64,000 nt of DNA, taken from assembly GCA_943372645.1 (NCBI GenBank), contig CALRZN010000026.1, forward strand, positions 1-64,000, written 5' to 3'. This DNA is from VBWE01 sp943372645 (GTDB taxonomy: Bacteria > Bacteroidota > Bacteroidia > Palsa-965). Below, one piece after another: positions 1 to 7,054 of this stretch; the first letter of the stretch is position 1, and every line of letters starts with the position of its first letter. The translations under genes and the position numbers were made by a program. The notes beneath the pieces were generated by a model. It worked only from the letters and a program-made list of their open reading frames with translations. It was not told the origin of the DNA and searched no databases.

Positions 1-108
1 CGCTTCACTTTTGGTATAACGTCCTGATGCAATACTCTGCAAAACCGTCTGTTTGAAGGCTTCGCTGTAACTTTTTACGATGCGGTTGTCTTTGAGTTTG
101 GTTTTCAT
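1..108 (-). CDS. IS3/IS911-type transposase OrfA, N-terminal fragment (runs off the window)
   Basis: Reading leftward from the ATG at 106-108, 36 codons stay open to the window edge. The peptide starts MKTKLKDNRIVKSYSEAFKQ and continues TVLQSIASGRYTKSEA. This is the usual beginning of a small OrfA transposase: a basic start, then the first helix of a helix-turn-helix that would bind the insertion-sequence end. The rest of the gene lies outside the window, so neither intactness nor family can be settled. Other helix-turn-helix proteins begin similarly, but the K-x-Y-S-x-x-F-K-x-x-V-L-Q pattern favours a transposase of the IS3 group. Confidence 0.6.
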   Translation of the reverse strand, partial: MKTKLKDNRIVKSYSEAFKQTVLQSIASGRYTKSEA

Positions 109-147
109 TGGTTGACTGGTTTTGTGTCAACCTATTTCAGGACTGGA
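1..147. mobile_element. Edge of an IS3-like insertion sequence (candidate left end at about 125-147)
   Basis: The truncated OrfA starts at 108. Outside it, beginning at 125, the sequence TGTCAACCTATTTCAGGACT resembles the TG-starting terminal repeat of IS3-group elements. The other end is outside the window, so the terminal repeat cannot be matched and no target duplication can be tested. The stretch 148-346 holds no supported gene. Confidence 0.4.
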
Positions 148-346
148 CATTTTTTCATCCAGCACCCAACCTCCGGCGTTTATTCAGCGTGTATAGCAGT
201 GAAAGCTGTTACCCGTATGTTGTTTTTATCCGGTTGCTCCTGTTATCAGCGGGTGTGAATCGGATGGTCGGTTTGTTTTTTTACCGGCCATCAGCCAGCG
301 CGTGTCTGCAGCACGAATGTGAAACAAAACCCAAATCCAAAACCGT

Positions 347-1294
347 ATGAAAAAATTAATGACTGCTGTTGTCCTGCTTGGTTTACTGGCCGCCGGATGC
401 AAAAAAGATGTAATTGAAGAACCGCTTCCCAATCCGGGGAATGCTTCAAACGGTGCGCTGGCTGCCTTTTTCAGCCAGAATGCGCCTGCTGTGCAAACGT
501 TTACAGTTAACGCTGCGCAGTACGCCACGGTTACCGGGCAGCGCGGCACGCGCATTACCATTTACCCCAACGCATTTCTCTCGCAGGCCAGCCAGCCCGT
601 TACCGGGAACATCACGTTGAAACTGCAGGAAGTATTCAACAAAAAAGACATCCTGCTGAGCGGTGCTTCTACCGTGGCCGATGGCAAGCCGCTGATTTCC
701 GGCGGAGAAATAAACCTCACCGCATGGCAGGGAAACAACGAACTGAAACTGAACCCGGCCGGGGTGGTGCTGGTGGATATGCCGGCGGGCAATACACCAT
801 CGAATAACATGAATGAATTTTATGCTTCGCGCATTGATTCGACGGAAGATTTTACAGCACCGGATACCACGCAAAACATCAACCTGACATGGGACAGCCT
901 GAGTCAGACCATGGTTTATGCGTTCCAGATTGATTCGATGAACTGGATCAATTGTGATTATTACATGTCAGTGATTGGCCCGCAAACCAGCTTCAAAGCC
1001 ACGGTGCCTTCCCAGTTTGATGCAAGTAACTGCCAGGTATTTGTCGCGTTTAACGGGCAGCAGTCGGCCGCCCATTGCTGGTATCACACGCCGGGCGGAC
1101 ATGAATTTGCTCCCGGCCTGTGGTACACTGTGCCGGTTGGTTTATCCGTAACGTTCGTAGCCATTGCCGAAATCAACGGGCAGTTTTATTCCGCGTTTCA
1201 GTCAACCACCATTTCGAATAACCACAACGAAATAATGAACATGGTGCAAACCACCGAGGCGCAGATAAATCAGCAACTGAATGCGCTGCAGTAA
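347..1294 (+). CDS. Outer-surface lipoprotein of unknown function
   Basis: A 315-residue protein with a lipoprotein signal peptide: MKK start, hydrophobic core and lipobox L-A-A-G-C with the lipidated cysteine at position 18. After a short linker the protein looks beta-rich. Residues about 65-130 carry a G-T-x-I-x-I-x-P-N-A-F segment followed by V-T-G-N-I-T-L-K-L, a pattern I associate with secreted Bacteroidota lipoproteins of unassigned function. A clear intrinsic terminator follows at 1318-1357, so the gene is the last of its transcript and probably monocistronic. No enzyme motif is visible. Lipoprotein status is well supported; the function is unknown. Confidence 0.85.
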   Translation: MKKLMTAVVLLGLLAAGCKKDVIEEPLPNPGNASNGALAAFFSQNAPAVQTFTVNAAQYATVTGQRGTRITIYPNAFLSQASQPVTGNITLKLQEVFNKKDILLSGASTVADGKPLISGGEINLTAWQGNNELKLNPAGVVLVDMPAGNTPSNNMNEFYASRIDSTEDFTAPDTTQNINLTWDSLSQTMVYAFQIDSMNWINCDYYMSVIGPQTSFKATVPSQFDASNCQVFVAFNGQQSAAHCWYHTPGGHEFAPGLWYTVPVGLSVTFVAIAEINGQFYSAFQSTTISNNHNEIMNMVQTTEAQINQQLNALQ

Positions 1295-1317
1295 ATTGTG
1301 CTATTTACCCCGTGTTT

Positions 1318-1357
1318 CAAACGCCTGCTGTTTAACCCCGGCAGGCGTTTGTTTTTT
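1318..1357 (+). terminator. Rho-independent terminator
   Basis: Perfect 11-bp stem: CAAACGCCTGC at 1318-1328 pairs with GCAGGCGTTTG at 1341-1351, with a 12-nt loop. Six T residues follow at 1352-1357. It lies 24 nt after the stop codon of the lipoprotein gene. Confidence 0.9.
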
Positions 1358-1385
1358 GGGGAACACCTCTTAAACGGTTATTGAA

Positions 1386-1414
1386 TTGCGGCCTGCATTA
1401 AAAGTTTAATTTTG
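1386..1414 (+). promoter_or_regulatory. Bacteroidota-type promoter (-33/-7)
   Basis: TTG at 1386-1388, 18 nt, then TAATTTTG at 1407-1414, matching the TAnnTTTG consensus of the primary sigma factor in this phylum. The first ATG is at 1424, so the leader is very short. This favours the ATG at 1424 over a TTG start at 1412. Confidence 0.65.
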
Positions 1415-1423
1415 TATCACCTT

Positions 1424-1771
1424 ATGCAACTCCGTTTACTCGTCATCCGTACCGCATCACTTCCGGCCCTGGCTGCTTTTTATGAAGCTCTTGGCATTGC
1501 ACTGGAATATCACCGGCACGATGGTTCTCCCATGCATTATTCCGGGAATGTTAGCGGAACAGTAATTGAAATTTACCCGCTGGCAAAAGGGCAGGAACAG
1601 CCCGATAAAAACCTGCGCATTGGTTTTACGATAACTGAGTTTGAAGCGGTGATGGAAAAACTGCAGGCCACCGGTGTTGATTTTGTTTCGCCACCGATGC
1701 AAACCGCTTTTGGATATTGTGCCGTTGTAACTGATCCGGATGGCCGGAAAGTGGAACTGTACCGGGATTGA
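1424..1771 (+). CDS. VOC-superfamily (glyoxalase/bleomycin-resistance-like) protein
   Basis: A 115-residue protein with one vicinal-oxygen-chelate module. It begins M-Q-L-R-L-L-V-I-R-T and then reads L-A-A-F-Y-E-A-L-G-I-A-L, the helix after the first strand of the fold. It ends with G-Y-C-A-V-V-T-D-P-D-G-R-K-V-E-L, the standard VOC closing motif whose final glutamate is usually a metal ligand. VOC proteins act as dimers or paired modules in isomerases, dioxygenases and antibiotic-binding proteins. The fold assignment is secure but the substrate cannot be told. The ATG at 1424 is chosen because the promoter -7 element ends 9 nt before it. Confidence 0.85.
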   Translation: MQLRLLVIRTASLPALAAFYEALGIALEYHRHDGSPMHYSGNVSGTVIEIYPLAKGQEQPDKNLRIGFTITEFEAVMEKLQATGVDFVSPPMQTAFGYCAVVTDPDGRKVELYRD

Positions 1772-1885
1772 TATTCCTCAGCCTGCCCGTATAATTTCGT
1801 CAGGGCGATCGCGTCTGAAAAATGCCATCTGTTATATCCCCATAATCAGGACTTTCGGGCAGACCTCTTACTTTTGATATTTATA

Positions 1886-2029
1886 GCGGGCAGTCAGTTC
1901 GAGTGTTTCTTGCTGATTTTTCATCAGCAGGAAATGTATCGAGAACGTGGGCCGGAATCCCTTCGCACGTTCTCGATACACCTTCCATTTCGCCGCCCTG
2001 CGCGCCCGGCACTCGAACTGACGGCCCGC
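1886..2029. repeat. Nested palindromic repeat (GTCAGTTCGAG family)
   Basis: Outer arms GCGGGCAGTCAGTTCGAGTG (1886-1905) and its complement at 2010-2029 agree at 19 of 20 positions. An inner pair, TGTATCGAGAACGTG and CACGTTCTCGATACA, lies between about 1934 and 1982. A related palindrome with the same GTCAGTTCGAG core is at 34394-34516, so this is a dispersed family. Confidence 0.75.
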
Positions 2030-2041
2030 TTTTGTTTTGAT

Positions 2042-2170
2042 TCAAGGGCACCTCTAAAAAACACAATCTCTTCGTTGGACTCATTTCGAAAATGCTCATT
2101 TACGCAAGTAAACTCCGCTTTTCGAAAGTTTCGTCCGCCTCAACCTTGAGGTTTTTAGAGATGCCCTCAA
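2042..2170. mobile_element. Short nested MITE-like element with 4-bp flanking repeat
   Basis: Terminal inverted repeats GGGCACCTCTAAAAA (2046-2060) and TTTTTAGAGATGCCC (2152-2166) match at 14 of 15 positions. TCAA is repeated immediately outside at 2042-2045 and 2167-2170, consistent with a 4-bp target duplication. The 121-bp body has no coding capacity. It sits wholly within the 1791-2236 element, so it either inserted later or travelled with it. Confidence 0.65.
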
Positions 2171-2266
2171 TACTATTTTGGAAAACCGCTAAATCAGTAT
2201 AAAAATTTTCAGACGCGATTGCCCTGATAATTTCGTACTTCCCTTCGTGCATTTAAAGAATAATCT

Positions 2267-2274
2267 TAGTTTTG
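2267..2274 (+). promoter_or_regulatory. Candidate -7 element
   Basis: TAGTTTTG matches TAnnTTTG 26 nt before the ATG at 2300. No convincing TTG lies at the -33 position. It sits just outside the right target duplication of the upstream mobile element. Confidence 0.4.
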
Positions 2275-2299
2275 TTCATCTAAAAAACCTGGAAAAACA

Positions 2300-2665
2300 A
2301 TGTCACAACAATCGCACGAAAAATTCAAAATCTTCCGCGGTAAAACAGAACGCGGGCACTTCAACGAACTTTTTGCACAACTTGAAACCTTCGCCAACCT
2401 GCCGAATCACGCTGCCAAAAGCATCGGCGCGGAATACCTGGAAGACAGCAAAGAGCTGATTCTTACCCTCGGTTATACCGCTGTGGAAGGGCAAGGCAAT
2501 AACGTGAAAGTGGAAGTAAAACACATCGGTAACCTGAGCGAATCCAACGAGGCACTCGAACAGAAAATCGGTGAAGCCGCACACAACCTGCACAACGTAA
2601 TCTGCCACGCACTGTACATCAATGCCGGTGATGACCTGAGCATGATTTTTATGTGTGATATTTAA
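2300..2665 (+). CDS. Small cytoplasmic protein of unknown function
   Basis: A 121-residue protein without signal peptide or membrane segment, beginning M-S-Q-Q-S-H-E-K-F-K-I-F-R-G-K-T. It is mixed alpha/beta: a helical N-terminal half, a central strand region (E-L-I-L-T-L-G-Y, then V-K-V-E-V-K-H-I-G) and a charged helix E-A-L-E-Q-K-I-G-E-A-A. The C-terminus is hydrophobic and strand-like. I do not recognise a family. It is a real gene by codon use, by a -7 element 26 nt upstream, and by a strong terminator 21 nt after its stop, shared with the convergent peptidase gene. It appears to be transcribed alone. Confidence 0.75.
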   Translation: MSQQSHEKFKIFRGKTERGHFNELFAQLETFANLPNHAAKSIGAEYLEDSKELILTLGYTAVEGQGNNVKVEVKHIGNLSESNEALEQKIGEAAHNLHNVICHALYINAGDDLSMIFMCDI

Positions 2666-2686
2666 TACGCTATTATTTGTATCAGG

Positions 2687-2715
2687 AAGCCGGGATGATT
2701 GTCCCGGCTTTTTTT
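2687..2715. terminator. Rho-independent terminator between convergent genes
   Basis: Perfect 9-bp stem AAGCCGGGA (2687-2695) / TCCCGGCTT (2702-2710) with a 6-nt loop and a T run to 2715. It serves the plus-strand gene ending at 2665. On the minus strand it lies just past the stop at 2722, where the run of T is shorter. Confidence 0.85.
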
Positions 2716-2721
2716 GTGCCC

Positions 2722-3969
2722 TTACGGCACAATAAGCACCTTCGTCTGCAACGGAATCAAATCATAAAACACATCCAGATCCCCGTTCCGCAAACTGATG
2801 CAGCCCCAGGTAAGGTTCTGCTGTTTGTTGTCTTCCCAGTCGTTTATCCAGCCGTGTATGCCGATGCCGCCGCCGAGTGCGGTGGTTTTCAGCGGTTCTT
2901 TGCCGGCGTTGTTGGCGGCCACAATGCTGTTGTGCTGGGCTTCCGAAATCAGTTTCTTTTGCAGTCCGGCTGCTGCATCGAAATTGTTCGGGAAATTGAG
3001 GCGCATCCACGCCACACCGAGATACGCATCATACGCACCGGAGGTAAACGGTCCGCGCGATTTCTGGATGATGCAGTATTCGCCTTCGGGGGTGCGGTTA
3101 TCGCCCTGTTTTTGTTTGTGGCCCAGCGGTGCCTGCCCCAGCCCGAGCGGAAATTCGCGGAGGTACGATCCGTTTTTGTAAACAAACAACCGGTACGATT
3201 TTTTAAATGCAAGTACCAGCACCGCTTCGTTTGCAGGCACGGTGAGTTTGCGGTGTGCATTGATAAATGCCGAAGGCTGTTCGTAATGTGTCAGCACCCA
3301 CTTGCTGTCTTTGCCATCATCCGAAGGCCAGTAGGTGGGGGCGCGGTCGGCTAATTTTTCGGTACGTATTTCAAAGTGCAGGTGCGCGGGATATGCGCCG
3401 CCGCCCGTGCCGATGGTGCCCAGCTGCTGCCGGCGTTTCAGGCTGTCGCCTTTTTGCGCGAGTCGTTTGTCTAAGTGCGCATATAGCGACTGCACGGTGC
3501 GTATTTTTCCGTTTTCGAGAAACGTGTGTTGCATTACAATTACATTGCCCCAGGGTGCACCGAAATCAGCCGAAGCGGTAACCACACCCGAAGCCGTGGC
3601 ATACACGGGCTGCCCGAAATCGGTATCGCCGCCGCCTTTGCCGTTCCAGTCTTCGCCGGTGTGCACGCCCAGTGTGTAATTTTCTCCGGTGTGTGTGGCA
3701 ATGTACCAGCCGTCGAACTTTTTTCCATCGGGCGACGTGTAGCTGCCACCACCTTCGCCGTTACCGAACGGATAATCAAACCCGTCGCAGAACGCGGTGG
3801 TGAAATACGATGCAGCCAGCAGGCTGTCGGGATTGGTTTTTGCGGGTTCCGCCGCCGTTTCAGCAGGTGCAACAGTTGTTTTTGCAGCTTCTGCATCGGG
3901 CGAAAGACAGGCCAGCAGCGGCATTACTGCTGCAGCGATCACGTATAACACGTTTTTGAGGGGCTTCAT
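2722..3969 (-). CDS. Lipoprotein fusing M23 endopeptidase and YkuD L,D-transpeptidase domains
   Basis: A 415-residue protein with a lipoprotein signal (P-L-L-A-C, cysteine 21). Residues about 95-200 form an M23/LytM zinc peptidase with V-H-T-G-E-D (H103, D107) and H-L-H-F-E-I (H176, H178). Residues about 230-415 form an L,D-transpeptidase: G-I-H-G (H372) and W-G-C-I-S-L with catalytic C390. The first domain should cut peptidoglycan cross-bridges and the second form 3-3 links or anchor proteins, both in the periplasm. The start at 3969 is chosen because it opens directly on the signal peptide; a longer in-frame start at 4038 adds a non-signal leader. Having cutter and linker in one chain is uncommon. 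Confidence 0.9.
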   Translation of the reverse strand: MKPLKNVLYVIAAAVMPLLACLSPDAEAAKTTVAPAETAAEPAKTNPDSLLAASYFTTAFCDGFDYPFGNGEGGGSYTSPDGKKFDGWYIATHTGENYTLGVHTGEDWNGKGGGDTDFGQPVYATASGVVTASADFGAPWGNVIVMQHTFLENGKIRTVQSLYAHLDKRLAQKGDSLKRRQQLGTIGTGGGAYPAHLHFEIRTEKLADRAPTYWPSDDGKDSKWVLTHYEQPSAFINAHRKLTVPANEAVLVLAFKKSYRLFVYKNGSYLREFPLGLGQAPLGHKQKQGDNRTPEGEYCIIQKSRGPFTSGAYDAYLGVAWMRLNFPNNFDAAAGLQKKLISEAQHNSIVAANNAGKEPLKTTALGGGIGIHGWINDWEDNKQQNLTWGCISLRNGDLDVFYDLIPLQTKVLIVP

Positions 3970-4146
3970 GGCGTTATTAAAATACGGAAAGATGTTTGGA
4001 CTTAAAATTACATCATTTACCCGGGTAAATGCCTGCAATTCCCCGGCATTTTCATCGAATACAAACTTATACGGATCAATTAATGAAAAATATACAAACA
4101 GGAAGAGGGTTTTCCGTACCTTGCGCCCCGGATAAAAAAAACGACT

Positions 4147-4644
4147 ATGAAAATCAAAACCTTATCAATTCTTGCCGCAGCAGCTTTTGCACTGACATCA
4201 TGCAGCAGCGGAGGATCTACTGCTGAAGATTCAGCTGCAATCGCAAAAGGCCTTACCGGCGCACTCGAAAAACTTGCTGAGTCAGCTCCGAAAGACCTGC
4301 TTGCAGGCGACTGGAAACTGTCTGACGTAAACATGCCGACACCTGCCGGTGCTACCAAAGAACAGATGGACATGATGAAGGCGGCTATGGATGAAATGAA
4401 AGCGAACAGCACATTCTCGTTTATGGCTGACGGAACCTACGCCATGAACATGGTTGCAGGCGGAAAAACACAAACCCGCAAAGGCACCTGGAAAATTTCG
4501 GACGACGGAAAGAAAATGATGACCACCGAAGAAGGTGATACCAAAACCGACGAAATCGAAATCGCAGAACTCACTGCTACCACCCTGCGTCTGAAGCAGA
4601 CCGAAAATGCGGAAACCATTGAAATGACCTGGACCAAAAAATAA
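4147..4644 (+). CDS. Lipocalin-like lipoprotein
   Basis: A 165-residue lipoprotein with lipobox L-T-S-C (cysteine 19). A linker of about 30 residues leads to a single beta-barrel-like domain: G-D-W-K-L-S-D-V near residue 55, F-M-A-D-G-T-Y-A-M-N around 98, and K-G-T-W-K-I-S-D-D-G-K-K near 116. This W-K-L ... F-x-x-D-G-T-Y ... G-T-W-x-I series is typical of the lipocalin-like domains (PF13648 type) common in Bacteroidota lipoproteins. The ligand is unknown. A strong terminator follows 20 nt after the stop, so the gene is a single transcription unit, divergent from the peptidase fusion at 3969. Confidence 0.85.
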   Translation: MKIKTLSILAAAAFALTSCSSGGSTAEDSAAIAKGLTGALEKLAESAPKDLLAGDWKLSDVNMPTPAGATKEQMDMMKAAMDEMKANSTFSFMADGTYAMNMVAGGKTQTRKGTWKISDDGKKMMTTEEGDTKTDEIEIAELTATTLRLKQTENAETIEMTWTKK

Positions 4645-4664
4645 ATTGTAGTAAGGTTTAAACG

Positions 4665-4701
4665 AAAAACGGCTGCGCAGTAATGTGTGGCCGTTTTTTT
4701 T
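4665..4701 (+). terminator. Rho-independent terminator
   Basis: AAAAACGGC (4665-4673) pairs with GCCGTTTTT (4690-4698), followed by a run of eight T ending at 4701. It belongs to the lipocalin-like gene. Confidence 0.85.
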
Positions 4702-4743
4702 GATGGTTTTGGGAACTGTACTGCCTTGTTTTTACCGCAAGGT

Positions 4744-4829
4744 ATCGCAACGTTTATTCGCAATGTGTCGCAATGTTTGTACGTATTTCGTAGCGCGACT
4801 TTGCGCCTGACTTTGCGAAACATTGCGGT
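4744..4829. repeat. Short interspersed repeat with CGCAATGT core
   Basis: TCGCAA(T/C)GT occurs three times in 35 bp (4744-4778), followed by two copies of GACTTTGCG and then AAACATTGCG (4818-4827), the complement of CGCAATGTTT at 4769-4778. The stretch can fold into a hairpin and holds no gene. Confidence 0.5.
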
Positions 4830-4878
4830 TAGATTTTGATTGTTCAGTTCCCGGAACTGCCGGTAATAAACGATCGTA

Positions 4879-5490
4879 TTACTTCACCTCAAAGCGTAAC
4901 AAACTTTTCGTTCCGATAAATGCGGTGAGTACATTCCCGGCTTTTACCGGCCCAACGCCTTCCGGGGTTCCGGTAAAAATAAGATCGCCTTTTTTCAGCG
5001 TAAAAATGGTGGAAACGTAACTGATCACCTGGTCGAAACTGAACAGCAGGTCTTTGGTATTGCCGCGCTGCACCGTCGTTCCATCAATATCGAGGTGAAA
5101 CCCGATGTTGTCCATCGAATCAAACGTGCTTTTCGGTAAAAAATTCCCGAGCGGTGCCGAGCCGTCGAAGGCTTTGGCTTTTTCCCAGGGCAATCCTTTT
5201 TTCTTGCAGTCGGCCTGGATATCGCGCGCAGTAAAATCAATACCGATACCGATTTCATCGTAGTACGTATGCGCAAACTGCGGCGCAATGTGTTTGCCTG
5301 CTTTTTTGATTTTGATGACCAGTTCCACTTCGTGGTGGATTTCCTGCGAAAACTCGGGCAGGTAAAACGGCTGGTTTTTTAAAATGAGCGCCGTGTCCGG
5401 TTTCAGAAACACCACCGGTTCGGTGGGCACGGGGCTGTTCATTTCTTTGGCATGTTCGGCATAGTTTCGGCCGATGCAGATGATTTTCAT
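4879..5490 (-). CDS. Fumarylacetoacetate hydrolase family protein (acylpyruvase-like)
   Basis: A 203-residue protein, the length of single-domain FAH enzymes such as YcgM/FAHD1. It opens M-K-I-I-C-I-G-R-N-Y-A-E-H-A-K-E-M and has the metal-binding H-H-E-V-E-L-V-I motif (two glutamates) followed by G-I-D-F-T-A-R-D. It closes with T-G-T-P-E-G-V-G-P-V. These enzymes use Mg2+ to cleave C-C bonds in acylpyruvates or decarboxylate oxaloacetate in the cytoplasm. The start is 10 nt downstream of the stop of the exonuclease gene at 5501, so the two are almost certainly co-transcribed. The substrate cannot be fixed from sequence alone. Confidence 0.92.
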   Translation of the reverse strand: MKIICIGRNYAEHAKEMNSPVPTEPVVFLKPDTALILKNQPFYLPEFSQEIHHEVELVIKIKKAGKHIAPQFAHTYYDEIGIGIDFTARDIQADCKKKGLPWEKAKAFDGSAPLGNFLPKSTFDSMDNIGFHLDIDGTTVQRGNTKDLLFSFDQVISYVSTIFTLKKGDLIFTGTPEGVGPVKAGNVLTAFIGTKSLLRFEVK

Positions 5491-5500
5491 ATTACACGAT

Positions 5501-6277
5501 TTACTTCTGGTTCATCATCCGCAACCTGATTTTCGTAATTACCTTTTTGGTGTACAGCGGAAAATCGCCGTCCATCATCCAGTTGTAATATGAAGGCTCT
5601 TTGCGGAATATGTCTTCAACGGGTTTGCCGTTGTGTTTACCAAAACCGAACACTTCCACGCCCTTGTCGTTGAAAACGATGCGTCCCGCCAGGTCGGCGG
5701 TTTTCACGCGGGTGGAAAATTCACTGAGAAACGCCACATCGGTTTGCAGCTGGCTTTCGTAGCGTTCGAGCTGGGCTTCGAGCACTTCGTAGGTGGCCAT
5801 AATATCGTACGCGGCGTTGTGGGCGTTGTCCATTTCTTTGCCGCAATAAAATTTGTAGGCGGCAGCAAGGGTGCGCTGCTCCATGCGGTGAAAAATGTTC
5901 TGGATATCTACCAGGTGGCGGTTGCCCGCATCAAACTCCACATCGGCACGCAGAAATTCTTCGGCCAGCATGGGAATGTCAAACTTGTTCGAATTGTAAC
6001 CGGCCAGGTCGCAGCCCGCAATGTAGGCGCTCAGTTCTTTGGCCAGTTCGTTAAACGTGGGGCAATCTTTCAGGTCCTCGTTGGTGATGCCGTGTACCTG
6101 TATGGCATACGGTTCAATCGGAATGGTGGGGTTTACACGCCAGGTTTGCTGTTCGCGGCTGCCGTCGGGATGGATTTTCAGGATAGAAATTTCAATGATC
6201 CGGTCGGAAGCAACATTGATACCGGTCGTCTCAAGATCAATCAGCGCAAGCGGCCGGAAAAGGCGGAGTCGTGTCAT
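5501..6277 (-). CDS. DnaQ-like 3'-5' exonuclease with ExoX-like C-terminal domain
   Basis: A 258-residue protein. Residues 10-175 are a DEDDh exonuclease: A-L-I-D-L-E-T-T-G (acidic pair D14/E16), Y-N-S-N-K-F-D-I-P-M-L around 95-105, and A-H-N-A-A-Y-D-I-M-A-T near 150. Residues about 205-250 match the small domain found after ExoX-type nucleases (F-G-K-H-N-G-K-P-V, then Y-Y-N-W-M-M). Such enzymes degrade DNA 3' ends in repair or proofreading. It is too short and lacks the context to be the dedicated replicative epsilon subunit. It leads into the FAH gene 10 nt downstream. Confidence 0.9.
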   Translation of the reverse strand: MTRLRLFRPLALIDLETTGINVASDRIIEISILKIHPDGSREQQTWRVNPTIPIEPYAIQVHGITNEDLKDCPTFNELAKELSAYIAGCDLAGYNSNKFDIPMLAEEFLRADVEFDAGNRHLVDIQNIFHRMEQRTLAAAYKFYCGKEMDNAHNAAYDIMATYEVLEAQLERYESQLQTDVAFLSEFSTRVKTADLAGRIVFNDKGVEVFGFGKHNGKPVEDIFRKEPSYYNWMMDGDFPLYTKKVITKIRLRMMNQK

Positions 6278-6339
6278 AGCACACGAAGGTATAAACTATC
6301 TGGTGATTTGGGTATTTCCTGCGGAAAAGCGGGTTCTCA

Positions 6340-6406
6340 TTTTTGATTGTCGATTTTTGATTTTTGATTTGCATGATGGTGTAAATCAAAAATCGGCAAT
6401 CAAAAA
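6340..6406. repeat. Intergenic hairpin of TTTTTGATT units
   Basis: A 24-nt arm at 6340-6363 pairs with 6383-6406 at 23 of 24 positions around a 19-nt loop. It is A/T-rich and made of repeated TTTTTGAT. It lies between two minus-strand genes and may limit read-through. Confidence 0.7.
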
Positions 6407-6419
6407 TCAAAAATCCCTT

Positions 6420-6728
6420 TTAGTCTTCGAATACATACAGGAAATCCGTCGCCGGATCAAACTCCGGATCAATGTCCAGGATGTTGTCGCGGAGCTGGTG
6501 CAGCGCGTAGTTGCGCACGGGATAGCCTTCATTCAGTTCCACGAGGCGTTCGATAAAACGGTGCGGGATGCCGGTCCATACCTGTGCAAGTGCTTCGCTC
6601 ACATCTGTAAACTTAAACGAAGCCCACCTGTCGAATTCGGCATTGCCATGTCCGTGACTTCCGTTCAGCATGCGTTCAGCGTTAACGGGAATGATGCGGA
6701 TACCGTTGTTTAATTCCAATGTTCTCAT
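6420..6728 (-). CDS. Small protein of unknown function
   Basis: A 102-residue soluble protein starting M-R-T-L-E-L-N-N-G-I-R-I-I-P-V-N and ending in an acidic tail (D-I-D-P-E-F-D-P-A-T-D-F-L-Y-V-F-E-D). No signal peptide, membrane segment or known motif is visible. Codon use resembles the neighbours, and a TACTTTTG -7 element lies 24 nt upstream of the ATG, which supports it as a gene. A 24-bp hairpin separates it from the exonuclease gene downstream, so it may be transcribed separately. Confidence 0.65.
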   Translation of the reverse strand: MRTLELNNGIRIIPVNAERMLNGSHGHGNAEFDRWASFKFTDVSEALAQVWTGIPHRFIERLVELNEGYPVRNYALHQLRDNILDIDPEFDPATDFLYVFED

Positions 6729-6751
6729 ACAGGTGTTTTGTTTTCCTGAAC

Positions 6752-6759
6752 CAAAAGTA
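6752..6759 (-). promoter_or_regulatory. Candidate -7 element (minus strand)
   Basis: The minus strand reads TACTTTTG here. A TTG (plus-strand CAA at 6781-6783) lies 21 nt further upstream, slightly longer than the usual 19. Confidence 0.5.
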
Positions 6760-7054
6760 GGTTAACCCGTGACTGCCCGCCAATACTTGGTCACACGGTT
6801 ATTTACATGAAATTGTTAATTGCGGTGGTTGGAAAGGTGAGCCTGAAAAAGTGACAGTGTTCATAACCCTATTTTTTTGTGATAGCCTGCGTGACTGCAA
6901 AGCCGGTAAACAGTGACCTGCGTGACAAATGCGTCACCAAAGGAGGTGTTGTTAATAACCCCGGTTTCGGAAGCCTGGGGCCGGACATATAAACACGTGA
7001 CAGTGTATAAGTAGTTTGTTTTTTTTAGTGTGTTGCCCGGAAAACAAGTGTTTT
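6760..7054. other. Gene-free stretch with clustered GTGAC motifs
   Basis: No coding sequence is visible. GTGAC or its complement GTCAC occurs about eight times between 6766 and 7004, several followed by AG or CTG. This is denser than expected by chance and could be a protein-binding cluster or repeat remnant. Confidence 0.4.

Larger units (their letters stand above)
1791..2236. mobile_element. Non-autonomous transposable element (MITE-like) with 10-bp target duplication
   Basis: The ends are inverted repeats of about 22 bp: CAGGGCGATCGCGTCTGAAA from 1801, and the complement of the bases ending GCGATTGCCCTG at 2226. They match at all but one or two positions. Directly outside lies the same 10-mer, ATAATTTCGT, at 1791-1800 and 2227-2236, a perfect target-site duplication. 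The 426-bp body encodes no transposase, so it would need one in trans. CAGGG ends with an 8-10 bp duplication recall the ISAs1 group, but that is only a resemblance. Two further palindromic units lie inside. The element fills the gap 1772-2299. Confidence 0.8.

Noticed and set aside
2677..3354. A 225-codon plus-strand frame opposite the M23/YkuD fusion
   Set aside because: It lies wholly antisense to a gene with intact catalytic motifs and encodes no recognisable domain; it also starts within the shared terminator region.
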